Source: Dactylosporangium aurantiacum (lineage in GTDB: Bacteria; Actinomycetota; Actinomycetes; Mycobacteriales; Micromonosporaceae). Taken from it: DNA of 64,000 nucleotides. Under the pieces are notes generated by a model. That model saw only the letters and a program-made list of their open reading frames with translations, made no database searches and was not told where the DNA came from. Made by a program: the position numbers and the translations under genes. Location of the stretch: NCBI RefSeq assembly GCF_000716715.1, contig NZ_JNYJ01000005.1:186001-250000 (forward strand), written 5' to 3'. Shown here piece by piece: positions 43,189 through 52,207 of the stretch (the first letter of the stretch is position 1; each line of letters opens with the position of its first letter).

Positions 43189-45039
43189 GTGTCAGTATCC
43201 GCACCCCCCGCCACGGACACCACACCCAAGCAACTCGTCACCGCCGGGCTGGTCGCGGCCGCCTGGCTGGTCATCGCCCTGCTGTACCTCGCCGGGGTGG
43301 CCGTCCTCGTCCCGCCGCTGCTGCTGATCGGCACCGCCGCGCTGCTGCGGGGCGGCCGGACCGTCCTCGACCGGGTGATGCTCGCGACCGGGCTGCTGCT
43401 CGGCCTGACCTGCCTCGGCGCGCTCGTGTTCGCCGTCTGGCCGTGGGGCCTGCACCCGGTGACCGCCGGCGGGACCGCCGCCACCGCCCTGATCGTCACC
43501 GCCGCCCGGACCGGGCGCCGGCCGCGGCTGCCGCGGCCCGGCGCCACCGACGCGATCGCCGTGGCCGCCGTCGCCGCCGTCGGGGCGGTCGTCGCCTGGC
43601 CGCTGCTGCGCGACGGGCGGACCGGGCGGCTCGCCCGCGTCATGGACGGCGAGGACCTGGCCCGGCACGCGGCGCTGTTCGACGCGATCCGCCGCGCCGG
43701 CGGGTACCTGTTCCAGCACCCAGCGCAGGGCAGGACCCTGGTCTACGAGGGCATGGTCACCTACCCGCAGGGCGAGCACGTGACCGCCGCGCTGCTCGAC
43801 GGGTTCCTCCGGTCCTCGGCCGCCGCGCACGGCACCGGCGCCGGCATGTTCGACCACTACCTGGCGTTCGTCGCCGCCGGGTACCTGCTGCTCGCCGCCA
43901 CCCTCGTCTGGGCCGCGCAGTGGATCGGCGCCGGCGGGCTCACCCCCGCCCGCACGGTCCCGGTCGCGGCCGGGATCGCGGGGCTGTGCGCGTTCGGGGA
44001 GCTGCTCGACCTCGTCCGGTTCGGGTACCCGAGCCAGGTCCTCGGCCTCGCCGAGGCGGTCATGCTGCTGAGCGTCCTCGTCCGGCCGGTGCCCCGCCCC
44101 CGCCAGCAGCTGCTGCTCGTCGCGGCCCTGCTCGCCGCCGTCGGGTTCACGTACTACCTGTACCTGCCGCCGGTCGGCCTCGCCGCGATCCTGTGGCTGA
44201 TGCGGCAACGCCGCCGGCACCGCGCCCGGCGCGTCCCCGCCCTCGCCCTCGCGATCGCCGTCACCAGCGCCGTGCCGCTCGCCATCGGGGTCCTCGTCGC
44301 CGGTCAGGCCGGCGCGCTGCTCAGCGTCGGCTCCCTGAAGGTCGGCCGCGAAGGGCTCGCGGTCCTGGTGTGCCTCGTCGCCTCCGGCATGCTCACCAGG
44401 CGCGGCCGGCGCAGCGGGATCTGGCGCTCGTACGCCCTCGTCTTCGTCCCCGTCGCCGGCTTCGCCATCGGCATGCTGGCCGTGCAGCGGCTGTTCGGCT
44501 CGGGCAGCGGCTACTACGCCAACAAGGCGCTGTTCCTGGTCCTGGCGCTCCTGCTGGCCGGCACCGGGGCCCTGGCACTGCACCTGCCGCGCCGCCCCGT
44601 GCCCCACGCACAGCTGCGGGCGGCGTCGGTACTGATGGCGATCGTCGCCCTCATCGGCGGCGAACGCGCCAGCGACGGGCCGGCCCGGATCGAGGCGAGC
44701 ACGAGCTGGCTGGCCGGCGCCGGCGCGGACCAGCGCGCCTACGCCAGGGCCGCCCTCGCCCTGCGCCCCGGCCGCCCGACCGTCGTCATCGGCGACGACC
44801 CCGGGTACGACTCGTACCGGCTGACCCTGTTCATCTCAACGCTGCAGCGCACCTCCGGCCCGATGGCCGGCGCCACCTACCACGTCGGCCCGATCAACTC
44901 CCCGGCCCGCCTCGACGCCGTCGTCACCCGGATGCCCGGCCCGATGCGGCTGCTCGTGCTGTCGGAGGACGCCCGCGTCCGCGCCGAGGCCCTCCGCGAC
45001 CGCCACCCGGCCGCCTCGATCGAGATCGTCATGCCCTGA
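43189..45039 (+). CDS. large polytopic membrane protein of unknown function
   Basis: 616 residues from GTG 43189, with about 12-13 hydrophobic segments and a C-terminal soluble part of about 130 residues (VIGDDPGYDSYRLTLF, HVGPINSPARLD). An extracytoplasmic loop after the first four spans carries MDGEDLARHAALFDAIRRAG, an acidic pattern seen in GT-C-type glycosyltransferases, but no family is certain. Ala/Leu/Val-rich with the same codon bias as its neighbours. Promoter region is shared with the divergent acyltransferase. Confidence 0.65.
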   Translation: MSVSAPPATDTTPKQLVTAGLVAAAWLVIALLYLAGVAVLVPPLLLIGTAALLRGGRTVLDRVMLATGLLLGLTCLGALVFAVWPWGLHPVTAGGTAATALIVTAARTGRRPRLPRPGATDAIAVAAVAAVGAVVAWPLLRDGRTGRLARVMDGEDLARHAALFDAIRRAGGYLFQHPAQGRTLVYEGMVTYPQGEHVTAALLDGFLRSSAAAHGTGAGMFDHYLAFVAAGYLLLAATLVWAAQWIGAGGLTPARTVPVAAGIAGLCAFGELLDLVRFGYPSQVLGLAEAVMLLSVLVRPVPRPRQQLLLVAALLAAVGFTYYLYLPPVGLAAILWLMRQRRRHRARRVPALALAIAVTSAVPLAIGVLVAGQAGALLSVGSLKVGREGLAVLVCLVASGMLTRRGRRSGIWRSYALVFVPVAGFAIGMLAVQRLFGSGSGYYANKALFLVLALLLAGTGALALHLPRRPVPHAQLRAASVLMAIVALIGGERASDGPARIEASTSWLAGAGADQRAYARAALALRPGRPTVVIGDDPGYDSYRLTLFISTLQRTSGPMAGATYHVGPINSPARLDAVVTRMPGPMRLLVLSEDARVRAEALRDRHPAASIEIVMP

Positions 45040-45057
45040 CCGGCGGCCCCCTCGTGG

Positions 45058-45249
45058 TCAGGACCGTTCGAGGCGGTACCCGGCGTCGCGCAAGGTGCCC
45101 GCCATGTGCGCGGCGTACCAGGCCGGCCAGTCGGCGTCGGGGGTGCCGGTCTCCGCCTCGTAGGCGTGGTGCGCGTCGGCGGCCCTCTTGAGGGCGTCGA
45201 GCAGCACCGCGGTCACGTCCGGCTCGGGCCGGTCACCGGTCTGGGTCAC
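45058..45249 (-). CDS. small conserved-looking hypothetical protein
   Basis: 63 residues, acidic, with LLDALKRAADAHHAYEAE and DWPAWYAAHMAGTLRDAGYRL. The DADWPxWYAxHM pattern recurs in short actinobacterial proteins I have seen, without an assigned function. Start ATG 45249. Convergent with the membrane protein (18 nt between stops). Confidence 0.6.
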   Translation of the reverse strand: MTQTGDRPEPDVTAVLLDALKRAADAHHAYEAETGTPDADWPAWYAAHMAGTLRDAGYRLERS

Positions 45250-45447
45250 GTCAGCTCACCTCTCGTGCGGAACTCGACCACGGTAACCGTGCCACCCGTC
45301 CCGGCATTTCCGCGGCGCCGCATCCATCGCGGGGTCGTGGCGAGTTGGCGCACGTCCGTGCACACCGCTAGCATCGCCGCATGTTGTCTTATGCTGACAC
45401 GTGTGTGCCTACCGGTGGCGCACTCGAGCAGCTTTGGGTAGGAAAAT

Positions 45448-45480
45448 CGATGCTACCAAGGCGTTCATCCGGTAGCATCG
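45448..45480. promoter_or_regulatory. inverted-repeat operator of the toxin-antitoxin module
   Basis: CGATGCTACC (45448-45457) and GGTAGCATCG (45471-45480) form a perfect 10-bp inverted repeat with a 13-nt spacer ending 5 nt before the antitoxin ATG. A third half-site, GCTAGCATCG, lies at 45367-45376. Ribbon-helix-helix antitoxins typically bind such repeats and autoregulate. Confidence 0.6.
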
Positions 45481-45485
45481 CGGGT

Positions 45486-45716
45486 ATGAAGGTCAGTGTG
45501 AGTCTCCCGTCCGATGACATCTCGTTCGTGGACGACTACGCCCGGCGGCGTGGCAACGCGTCCCGCTCATCGGTGCTGCACCAGGCCATCGAGCTGCTCC
45601 GGCTCAGCGAGATGGAGCAGTCCTACTCGGACGCCTGGGACGAGTGGGCGGACGGCGACGACGCGAAGCTGTGGGAGCGCACCGCCGCCGACGGGATCAC
45701 CGATGCGCCGCGGTGA
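45486..45716 (+). CDS. ribbon-helix-helix antitoxin (MazE/PemI-like)
   Basis: 76 residues. The N-terminal beta strand and helix pair MKVSVSLPSDDISFVDDYAR ... SSVLHQAIELLR is a ribbon-helix-helix DNA-binding fold, and the acidic, Trp-containing C terminus (YSDAWDEWADGDDAKLWE) is typical of the toxin-wrapping tail. Its last 14 nt overlap the PemK-type toxin gene, the standard antitoxin-first layout. An inverted repeat directly upstream is the probable operator. Confidence 0.85.
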   Translation: MKVSVSLPSDDISFVDDYARRRGNASRSSVLHQAIELLRLSEMEQSYSDAWDEWADGDDAKLWERTAADGITDAPR

Positions 45717-46050
45717 CGTCTTCATGGTCGAGCTCGATCCGGCGGTCGGCTCGGAAGCCGCCAAGTTCCGCCCCGCCGTGCTGGTCAGCAACAATGCCGC
45801 CAACCGCGTCGCCGAGCGCAACCGTCGGGGCGTCGTGACGGTCGTCCCGGTCACGTCCAACACCGCCAGGATCCACCCGTTCCAGACCTTCATCAGCGCC
45901 GGCGACGGCGGTCTGGCCGTCGACTCGAAGGCCCAGGCCGAGCAGGTCCGCTCCGTCGACGTGCGCCGGCTCGGCCGCCAGCTCGGCAGCCTCAAGGACG
46001 ACACCGTCCGCAGCCTCGACGAGGCGCTCCGCCTTCACCTTGCCGTCTGA
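45703..46050 (+). CDS. PemK/MazF-type endoribonuclease toxin
   Basis: 115 residues, standard for the family. MRRGDVFMVELDPAVGSE and FRPAVLVSNNAAN carry the conserved Arg/Gly-Asp start and the PAVLVSN strand, followed by VVTVVPVTSN and the C-terminal KAQAEQVRSVDVRRLG with conserved Gln. Expected to cut RNA and slow growth when the antitoxin is degraded. ATG 45703 overlaps the antitoxin. A further ribbon-helix-helix gene follows 116 bp downstream. Confidence 0.88.
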   Translation: MRRGDVFMVELDPAVGSEAAKFRPAVLVSNNAANRVAERNRRGVVTVVPVTSNTARIHPFQTFISAGDGGLAVDSKAQAEQVRSVDVRRLGRQLGSLKDDTVRSLDEALRLHLAV

Positions 46051-46166
46051 GCGCACGTGTGCCGCGGCCGTCGTCGGTCGGACGGGTTGGATGACCACCC
46101 GAACGCCGGGCGCTTCCGACGAAGGCACGCGCTCGCCCGTGCATCGCCGCTGAAAGGACCTTGACC

Positions 46167-46496
46167 ATGGCGAAGGTGGCGGTCCGGGTGTCGACGGACG
46201 CGCGTGACATGCTCGCAGCCGTCGCCGCGAGCCGCCGCACGACGATGTCCGTCCTGCTCGAGGAGGCGGCACGACGTCTGGAGCGGGAAGAGGAGATGCG
46301 CCAGGCGACGCTCGACTACGAGCGGTTCGTCGGCGACGACCCGGACGGTTTCGCCGACTACCTCGCCGAGGGGCACCTCTGGGACACGACGTCCGGAGAC
46401 GGCCTCACCGCCGCGCCCGGGGTGGCGCTGCCGGCGGCGCTTGCTGTGGCCGAGCGGTGGGTCGCGCGGTTCACGAGCGGGACCGGCATCGGCTGA
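46167..46496 (+). CDS. ribbon-helix-helix protein, antitoxin-like, without adjacent toxin
   Basis: 109 residues. MAKVAVRVSTDARDMLAA ... TTMSVLLEEAARRLE is a ribbon-helix-helix domain, with an acidic C-terminal part (DYERFVGDDPDGFADYLAE) like MazE-type antitoxins. AAGGA ends 8 nt before ATG 46167; TTG 46161 is an alternative. No toxin follows, so it is an orphan antitoxin, a cross-regulator of the preceding module or a stand-alone repressor. Confidence 0.7.
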   Translation: MAKVAVRVSTDARDMLAAVAASRRTTMSVLLEEAARRLEREEEMRQATLDYERFVGDDPDGFADYLAEGHLWDTTSGDGLTAAPGVALPAALAVAERWVARFTSGTGIG

Positions 46497-46625
46497 GCTG
46501 GGGTCGGGAACGCGACGCCGGGGTGGTATCAGGCCGGGTGCAGGGTGTGCACGCTGCGTGAACGCCGGTGCGGGGGCGGCGTGGCGGCGGGGGTGGGGCT
46601 TGATCGCCGACCATAGCCTGGGGTG

Positions 46626-48230
46626 ATGTTCGAGCGGAGGGTGATGGCGGCGTGGGCCGCGTTCGCGGGGATCGCCGTGCTGTCGGCGGGGCTGGTGCTG
46701 CGGCGGCCTGACGCGCAACGCCTGTCCGACCTGCACATCTACTACGGGGCGGCGAAGTTCGACGGGCCGCTCTACGACTACGTGGCGAGCAACGGTGGGC
46801 CGTTCACGTATCCGCCCTTCGCGATGGTGCTGTTCCGGCCGCTGAGCCTGCTGCCCGAGGCGACCCTCGGCCTGCTGTGGCTGGCGATGACGTGCGCCGC
46901 GGTGATCGCCATCGCCCGCACCGTGACCAGGCGGCCCGCCGGGACCGTCACGGCCGCCGGGACCACCACGGCCGGCGCCGGGACGGCAGGTTGGCCGTGG
47001 ATCCGTACGCCCGCCGGCGCGAGAGTGCTCGTCGCCGCCGTCGCCACGGCGCTGCTGGTGTCGGCGCCGGTGCAGAGCAACCTGCGGTTCGGGCAGGTGA
47101 GCATCTTCATCGTGCTGCTGGCGCTGGTCGACGCGGGGCAGGTGGTGCCGGCGCGGTACCGCGGCGTCCTCGTCGGGGTGGCCGCGGCGATCAAGCTGAC
47201 GCCGCTGCTGTTCGTCGTGTACTTCCTGGTGGCCGGGCGGTACAAGGACGCGGCGCGGGCCGTGGCGGCGTTCGTGGGCTGTGCGGCGGTCGCGGCCGTG
47301 GTCATGCCCGGCGCCAGTGTGCGGTACTGGAGCGGCACCATCTTCCAGACGTCCCGCATCGGTGACCTGGCCTCGCTGGGCAACCAGTCCGTGCACGGCA
47401 TGCTGCTGCGCGTGGGGCTCTCGCCGGCGGCGCTGCCGGTCGTGTGGGCGGTGCTGATCGCGGCGATCTGCGGCGCCGCCCTGCTGCGCGCCCGGCAGCT
47501 GCACCGGCACGGCGAGCCGGTGCGGGCCGCGGTGCTCGTCGGCTGCGCCACCGTGGCCGCCTCGCCGGTGTCCTGGACGCACCACCAGGTGTGGACGGTG
47601 CTCGCGGCGATGCTGCTGGTCGCCGCCGAGGGGGCGTGGCGGCGGGTCGCCGGTGTGGTGCTGCTGGTCGTCATGACGCTGTCGCTGGGTGTGGTGCTGC
47701 GCGGTGTGGCGCTCTACCCGGGCTGGCAGTTCCTGCTGGAGAACGCCCGGTCGGTGGGGCTCGTCGCGGTCTGCGTCGCCGGGTTCGGCGGGGTCGCCGT
47801 CGCCCGGCTGCGTTCGACCCGGCTGCGCACCGCCCGCCGGATCGCGGTCGCCGCGGTCGCGGGCCTGGCCGTGCTCGCGCTCACCCCGTTGCCGGCCGGC
47901 GCCGACCCGACGTTCAAGGCGTACTCGGCCGACGATCTCACCAACCCCCGCTACTTCTACTTCACCGGCGCGCCGGTGCCCGGGCAGCCGGTCACGTTCC
48001 TGGTCCGCCGGGAGAAGACGAAGGTGCGGGTCAACGGCGTCGTCGGGGCCGAGGTGGCGCGGCTGCGGTACACCTCGGCGCCCGGCGGCGCGGCGCGCGG
48101 CATCCCGCTGCTGGACGCGGAGCCCGGCGTGCGCACGTTCTCGTTCCGCAGCGCCAACCTCGCCCACGGCCGCCTCGAGGCCCTCGACGCGGCCGGGCAG
48201 GTCACCGCGGCGTTCACGAACCTGGGATGA
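46626..48230 (+). CDS. GT87-family polyprenyl-phosphate-mannose-dependent mannosyltransferase
   Basis: 534 residues. Membrane GT-C enzyme resembling PimE-type alpha-1,2-mannosyltransferases (DUF2029): DLHIYYGAAKFDGPLYDYVA with the catalytic-type Asp in the first outer loop, FTYPPFAMVLFRPLS, IKLTPLLFVVYFL, and SWTHHQVW. The last 100 or so residues (from PTFKAYSADDLTN) are a soluble extracytoplasmic beta-like domain not usual for the core family. TAGCCT at 46614-46619 precedes ATG 46626, suggesting leaderless expression. The stop overlaps the convergent SRPBCC gene by 17 nt. Confidence 0.8.
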   Translation: MFERRVMAAWAAFAGIAVLSAGLVLRRPDAQRLSDLHIYYGAAKFDGPLYDYVASNGGPFTYPPFAMVLFRPLSLLPEATLGLLWLAMTCAAVIAIARTVTRRPAGTVTAAGTTTAGAGTAGWPWIRTPAGARVLVAAVATALLVSAPVQSNLRFGQVSIFIVLLALVDAGQVVPARYRGVLVGVAAAIKLTPLLFVVYFLVAGRYKDAARAVAAFVGCAAVAAVVMPGASVRYWSGTIFQTSRIGDLASLGNQSVHGMLLRVGLSPAALPVVWAVLIAAICGAALLRARQLHRHGEPVRAAVLVGCATVAASPVSWTHHQVWTVLAAMLLVAAEGAWRRVAGVVLLVVMTLSLGVVLRGVALYPGWQFLLENARSVGLVAVCVAGFGGVAVARLRSTRLRTARRIAVAAVAGLAVLALTPLPAGADPTFKAYSADDLTNPRYFYFTGAPVPGQPVTFLVRREKTKVRVNGVVGAEVARLRYTSAPGGAARGIPLLDAEPGVRTFSFRSANLAHGRLEALDAAGQVTAAFTNLG

Positions 48231-48717
48231 AGCGGCCGCCCTCCAGCCCGTCCCCAAGGCCGTCCTCCAGCCCGTCCCCAAGGCCGTCCTCCAGCCCGTC
48301 CTGCAGGACGGACTCGAGCACCGTCTTGAGCCCGCTCAGGATGCGCGACCAGGTCTCGTCGCGCTCCGGGTCCGGGTCGCGGTCGACGTCGTCGCAGGTC
48401 AGCGCCACCCGGCACAGACCGGGCTCGGTGGGGGTGAGCTCCCACGTGAGCCAGCAGTGCACCTCCTGCGCGACGCCGATGCCGGTGTACAGGTTGTGCA
48501 CCAGCAGCCGCCCCTCCTCGACGTGCACGATGTCGCCGTGCAGGACGTCGGGGACGGGGCCGGCCGCGGCCCGGTAGACGATGGGCGCGCCCGGCGTCCA
48601 CTGCGACTCGACCGCGAGGCCGAGGTAGAAGCGCCGGGTGAACGCGGGCTCGGTGATCGCCCGCCACACCCGGGCCGGGTCGGCGGCGATGTACAGGCTG
48701 CACGTCGAAGTCCTCAT
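48214..48717 (-). CDS. SRPBCC/AHSA1-type protein with repetitive C terminus
   Basis: 167 residues. N-terminal SRPBCC fold of the AHSA1 branch (SLYIAADPARVWRAITEPAF, WLTWELTPTEPGLCRVALT). The C-terminal 25 residues are a tandem LEDGLGDG repeat caused by a 24-bp DNA repeat, ending in FIPGS. Function unknown; family members bind hydrophobic ligands or Hsp90. Start ATG 48717. Convergent overlap of 17 nt with the mannosyltransferase. Confidence 0.75.
   Translation of the reverse strand: MRTSTCSLYIAADPARVWRAITEPAFTRRFYLGLAVESQWTPGAPIVYRAAAGPVPDVLHGDIVHVEEGRLLVHNLYTGIGVAQEVHCWLTWELTPTEPGLCRVALTCDDVDRDPDPERDETWSRILSGLKTVLESVLQDGLEDGLGDGLEDGLGDGLEGGRFIPGS
48241..48303. repeat. 24-bp tandem repeat (two perfect copies plus a partial) inside a coding region
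   Basis: 48241-48264 and 48265-48288 are identical, and 48289-48303 repeats the first half. It encodes the acidic tail of the SRPBCC protein. Confidence 0.85.
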
Positions 48718-48820
48718 GCCCACATCGTGCGCGGGTGACTTGGGAGGCGCTTGCGCCCGACTTGGCGGCACCGCCGTAGGCTGATCACCACGTACCCCCG
48801 TCCGAGCGAGGAGCACCGCG

Positions 48821-49282
48821 GTGGAGGACCTGATCGCCGAGCTGGAGGCGCAGGAGGAGCGGCTGCGGTTCACCCGGTTCGACAACGACGACGCCTGGGA
48901 GCTGGGGTCGCTGCTGGTGCGGCTGGGCAAGGAGCGCGGCCTGCCGATCACGGTCGACATCCGCCGCCACGGTCACCAGCTGTTCCACGCCGCGCTGCCG
49001 GGCACCGCACCCGACAACGACCGGTGGATCGAGCGCAAGATCCGCGTCGTGGAGCGGCTCAACGCGTCGTCGTACCTGGTCGGCCGGCGGATGGCGGCCA
49101 AGGGCACGGCGATGGACGCCGCGTACGGGGTCGACCCGGCCGACTTCGCCACCCACGGCGGCGCGTTCCCGATCCGGATCGTGGACGTCGGTGTGGTCGG
49201 CGTGGTCACCGTCTCGGGGCTGCCGCAGGCCGACGACCACGCCCTCGTCGTCGAGGCGATAGGGCTGTTCCTGCAGAGATAG
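48821..49282 (+). CDS. UPF0303/GlcG-HbpS-like (DUF336) protein
   Basis: 153 residues from GTG 48821. DAWELGSLLVRLGKERGLPITVDIRRHGHQLF and the C-terminal VVGVVTVSGLPQADDHALVV fit the UPF0303 branch of the heme-binding/GlcG-like fold. Known relatives bind or degrade heme or act as accessory proteins; no specific ligand residue can be pointed to here. Cytoplasmic, no signal peptide. Confidence 0.8.
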   Translation: MEDLIAELEAQEERLRFTRFDNDDAWELGSLLVRLGKERGLPITVDIRRHGHQLFHAALPGTAPDNDRWIERKIRVVERLNASSYLVGRRMAAKGTAMDAAYGVDPADFATHGGAFPIRIVDVGVVGVVTVSGLPQADDHALVVEAIGLFLQR

Positions 49283-49325
49283 AGGGTTGTCTCAACGCTC
49301 GGCCGGGCTGAGGATTCCGCGTGTG

Positions 49326-49784
49326 ATGAAGCGACTTCTCGGGTGCGCCGCCGCCACCGCGGCCCTCGCACTGACCGGCGTGCTGTCCGCCTGCTCCGAC
49401 GACCCGCCGAAGGACAACGCCACCGCCGCGGCCCCCACCACGCAGGAGTCCCTGCTGCCGCAGACCGGCCCGGCGCCGACGAAACCGGGCGCCAGCCCGC
49501 AGGCGGGGTGCCCGGTGGACGCGGCGACGCTGGAGAAGGCGTTCGTGGCGAACCTCGAGGTGTCCAACGCCGTCGACATCGGCAAGGGCCTCACCGACAT
49601 CAGCTGCGCCGACAACTGGGCGACCGCCCGGACCCAGCCGGAGGCCAACGACAAGGCGACGGTGCTGTTCCAGTACGACACCGCGAAGAAGCAGTGGCTC
49701 GCGATCGCCGGCGGCACCGACAACGTCTGCATGGGCCAGGTCCCGGCGGCGGTGCTCAAGCAGCTCAAGAACTGCGGAAGTTGA
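49326..49784 (+). CDS. putative lipoprotein
   Basis: 152 residues: signal peptide with lipobox VLSAC (cysteine near residue 23), a Pro/Thr/Ala tether, and a small domain containing four cysteines (AGCPVDAATLEKAF, DISCADNWATART, DNVCMGQVPA, LKNCGS) that could make two disulphides. Family unknown. ATG 49326. Confidence 0.75.
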   Translation: MKRLLGCAAATAALALTGVLSACSDDPPKDNATAAAPTTQESLLPQTGPAPTKPGASPQAGCPVDAATLEKAFVANLEVSNAVDIGKGLTDISCADNWATARTQPEANDKATVLFQYDTAKKQWLAIAGGTDNVCMGQVPAAVLKQLKNCGS

Positions 49785-49829
49785 TGACGAGGGACTAACC
49801 AAAAGTCCCGCTTTATGGTCACATAGGTC

Positions 49830-50171
49830 ATGGATCGTGAAGTACTGCTCCGGCTCCTCGACGAGGTGCCGGGGGAAGCGTTCGTGGCCTGCAAGGACGC
49901 GATCAGGGCCGGCGCGGACTACGTCGTGTGGGACGACACCGTGCCGGCCGACGCACTGGCCCGCAGCTACTCACGGCGGGCCCAGCACATGGCGAAGATC
50001 GGCACCCCGATGCTCGGCGGCGAGGACGCGCTCGCCAGCCTGCGGGTCTCCGGGGACCAGCCGCTGCGCATCGGCGAGGCGAAGGTCGAGGACCCGCCGA
50101 CGCACTTCCAGCTCTTCCTCACCGCCGACGCGAGCCGCGTCGTGGCCTGTTTAGGGATCGACCAACGTTGA
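49830..50171 (+). CDS. hypothetical protein
   Basis: 113 residues from ATG 49830, with DREVLLRLLDEVPGEAFVACKDAIRAGADYVVWDD and a short beta-rich C-terminal part (THFQLFLTADASRVVACLGID). No recognisable family, no signal peptide. It ends 17 nt before the methyltransferase gene and may be co-transcribed. Confidence 0.6.
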   Translation: MDREVLLRLLDEVPGEAFVACKDAIRAGADYVVWDDTVPADALARSYSRRAQHMAKIGTPMLGGEDALASLRVSGDQPLRIGEAKVEDPPTHFQLFLTADASRVVACLGIDQR

Positions 50172-50188
50172 CGTAGCAGGATGTCAGG

Positions 50189-51655
50189 GTGGACGCACTG
50201 CTCGACGCCGACGGTCTCGCCCGGCTCCGTGAGGCGCTGACCTCCGCCCGGTACACCTCCCAGGGCATCAAGGACCTGCTGGGTGAGCCCGCGACGGCCG
50301 CCCTGGCCCGCAACGACTTCCGTGCCGCGCTCAAACGCACGCAGGAGCAGCCCGGCCGGCTGTCGACCCTCGTGCGCCTGTTCGTGTGCGGCCAGACCGA
50401 GTCCCTGGACGCGGTCGCCGACGCCCTCGCCCCGTTGCCCCTCGCCGCCGCGCTGCCGCTGCTGGAGGCCGACGGTGACGGCGTGCGCGCCGCGGTCGAG
50501 CTGGAGCCCTACGGCGACTGGTGGGTGGTGGCGGACCTGTCCGCCGGCATGCGCCCGGGCCGGCCGCTGCCCGGCGACCACGTGCTCGGCATCGGCGGCG
50601 CCTCGACCACCCTCGCCGCCGCCACGCTGCGGCACCCGGTCGCGACCGCGCTGGACCTCGGCGCCGGCTGCGGGGTCCAGGCGCTGCACCTGTCCACGCA
50701 CGCGGCCAAGGTGACCGCGACCGACCTGCTGCCCCGGGCGCTGCGCTTCGCCGCCACCACCGCCGCCCTCAACGGGCTGGACTGGGAGCTGCTGCACGGC
50801 GACCTGACCGCGCCGGTCGCCGGCCGCCGCTTCGACCTGGTGGTGAGCAACCCGCCGTTCGTGGCCGGGCCGGGCACCACCGACCATACGTACCGCGACT
50901 CGGGCCGTCCCGGCGACGCGGTCTGCGCCGAGCTGGTCGCCGCCGCGCCGCGGCTGCTCAACGACGGCGGGCACATGCAGTTCCTGGCCAACTGGCTGCA
51001 CGTCACCGGCGAGCAGTGGGAGGACCGGGTCGCGGACTGGCTGGCCGGCACCGGCCTCGACGCGTGGGTGATCCAGCGCGAGGTGTCCGACCCGGTCGCG
51101 TACGTCAACCTGTGGCTCTCCGACGCCTCCGAGGACCCGGCCCGGCAGCCGGCGATCGCCGCGGCATGGCTGGACTGGTTCGACGCGCAGAAGGTCGACG
51201 CGGTCGGCTTCGGGCTGATCACCCTGCGCGCCGGCGGCCACGAGGACCCGACGGTGCGCATCGAGGACCTGCGGCAGACCGTCGACGGGCCGTTCGGGCC
51301 GCTGATCGGCGACTGGTTCGCCCGGCAGGACTTCCTGCGCGACGGCGACCTGCTCGGCGCCCGCCTCACCGCCGCGCCCGGCCTGCGGCTGCGCCAGGAG
51401 GCGACGCAGGGCGCGGAGGGCTGGGAGGTCGAGCGGCAGCTGCTCAGCCTGCCCGACGGCCTGCGCTGGATCGAGGAGGTCGACCAGGTGGCGATCACGC
51501 TCGTCGGCGCGTGCAACGGCACCGTGACGCTGCGCGACCAGGTCGACGTGCTGGCGGCGGCGCACGGCGTACCGGCGGAGCTGCTCGCCGACGTGGCGGT
51601 CCCGCTGGTGTCGCACCTGGTCGAGCGGGGCATCCTGCTGCCGGCGGCCGGCTAG
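50189..51655 (+). CDS. class I SAM-dependent methyltransferase (N6A/N5Q type, NPPF motif)
   Basis: 488 residues. N-terminal helical domain of about 150 residues, Rossmann methyltransferase core with motif [17 protein letters not shown] and the NPPF motif in [12 protein letters not shown], typical of enzymes methylating exocyclic amines of adenine or glutamine. C-terminal domain of about 200 residues is unassigned. HemK-like glutamine or rRNA/DNA adenine methylation are the candidates. Start GTG 50189. Its TAG overlaps the dtd GTG by 1 nt. Confidence 0.8.
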   Translation: MDALLDADGLARLREALTSARYTSQGIKDLLGEPATAALARNDFRAALKRTQEQPGRLSTLVRLFVCGQTESLDAVADALAPLPLAAALPLLEADGDGVRAAVELEPYGDWWVVADLSAGMRPGRPLPGDHVLGIGGASTTLAAATLRHPVATALDLGAGCGVQALHLSTHAAKVTATDLLPRALRFAATTAALNGLDWELLHGDLTAPVAGRRFDLVVSNPPFVAGPGTTDHTYRDSGRPGDAVCAELVAAAPRLLNDGGHMQFLANWLHVTGEQWEDRVADWLAGTGLDAWVIQREVSDPVAYVNLWLSDASEDPARQPAIAAAWLDWFDAQKVDAVGFGLITLRAGGHEDPTVRIEDLRQTVDGPFGPLIGDWFARQDFLRDGDLLGARLTAAPGLRLRQEATQGAEGWEVERQLLSLPDGLRWIEEVDQVAITLVGACNGTVTLRDQVDVLAAAHGVPAELLADVAVPLVSHLVERGILLPAAG

Positions 51656-52077
51656 TGCGCGCCCTGGTCCAGACGGTGAGCCGGGCGTCGGTCACCGTCG
51701 ACGGCACCGTGGTCGGCGCGATCGGGGACGGCCTGCTCGTCCTGGTCGGGGTCACGCACACCGACACCCCGGCGCTGGCCGCGACGCTCGCCCGCAAGGT
51801 GCACGAGCTGCGCATCCTGCCCGAGGAGAGGTCCGCCGCCGACATGGGCGCGCCGCTGCTGGTCGTCTCGCAGTTCACCCTGTACGGCGACGCGCGCAAG
51901 GGCCGCCGCCCGACCTGGATCGCCGCGGCTCGCCCCGAGGTCGCGGAGCCGCTCATCGAGGACTTCTGCCGGTATCTGCGAGATCGGGGCGCAGTGGTGG
52001 AAACCGGGCGCTTCCGCACCCACATGCTCGTCGAGAGCGTGAACGTCGGACCCCACACGGTGATGCTCGAAATCTGA
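51655..52077 (+). CDS. dtd: D-aminoacyl-tRNA deacylase
   Basis: Hydrolyses D-aminoacyl-tRNAs to recycle mischarged tRNA. 140 residues, normal length. [17 protein letters not shown] at the N terminus, the catalytic SQFTLYGD block and the C-terminal [10 protein letters not shown] (Gly-Pro substrate-binding motif region) are present. Start GTG 51655 overlaps the preceding stop by 1 nt. Confidence 0.93.
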   Translation: MRALVQTVSRASVTVDGTVVGAIGDGLLVLVGVTHTDTPALAATLARKVHELRILPEERSAADMGAPLLVVSQFTLYGDARKGRRPTWIAAARPEVAEPLIEDFCRYLRDRGAVVETGRFRTHMLVESVNVGPHTVMLEI

Positions 52078-52207
52078 GACTCACGGATTCGTGCCACGGC
52101 TCGGCCGCCTCACCGCCACTTCACGCGCACTCAGCGAAGCTTCTACCCGTAGGAATGATCGCGCCACTGGACAGGGCACTGGTGCAGGCACACGGGAGGC
52201 GAGCGAA

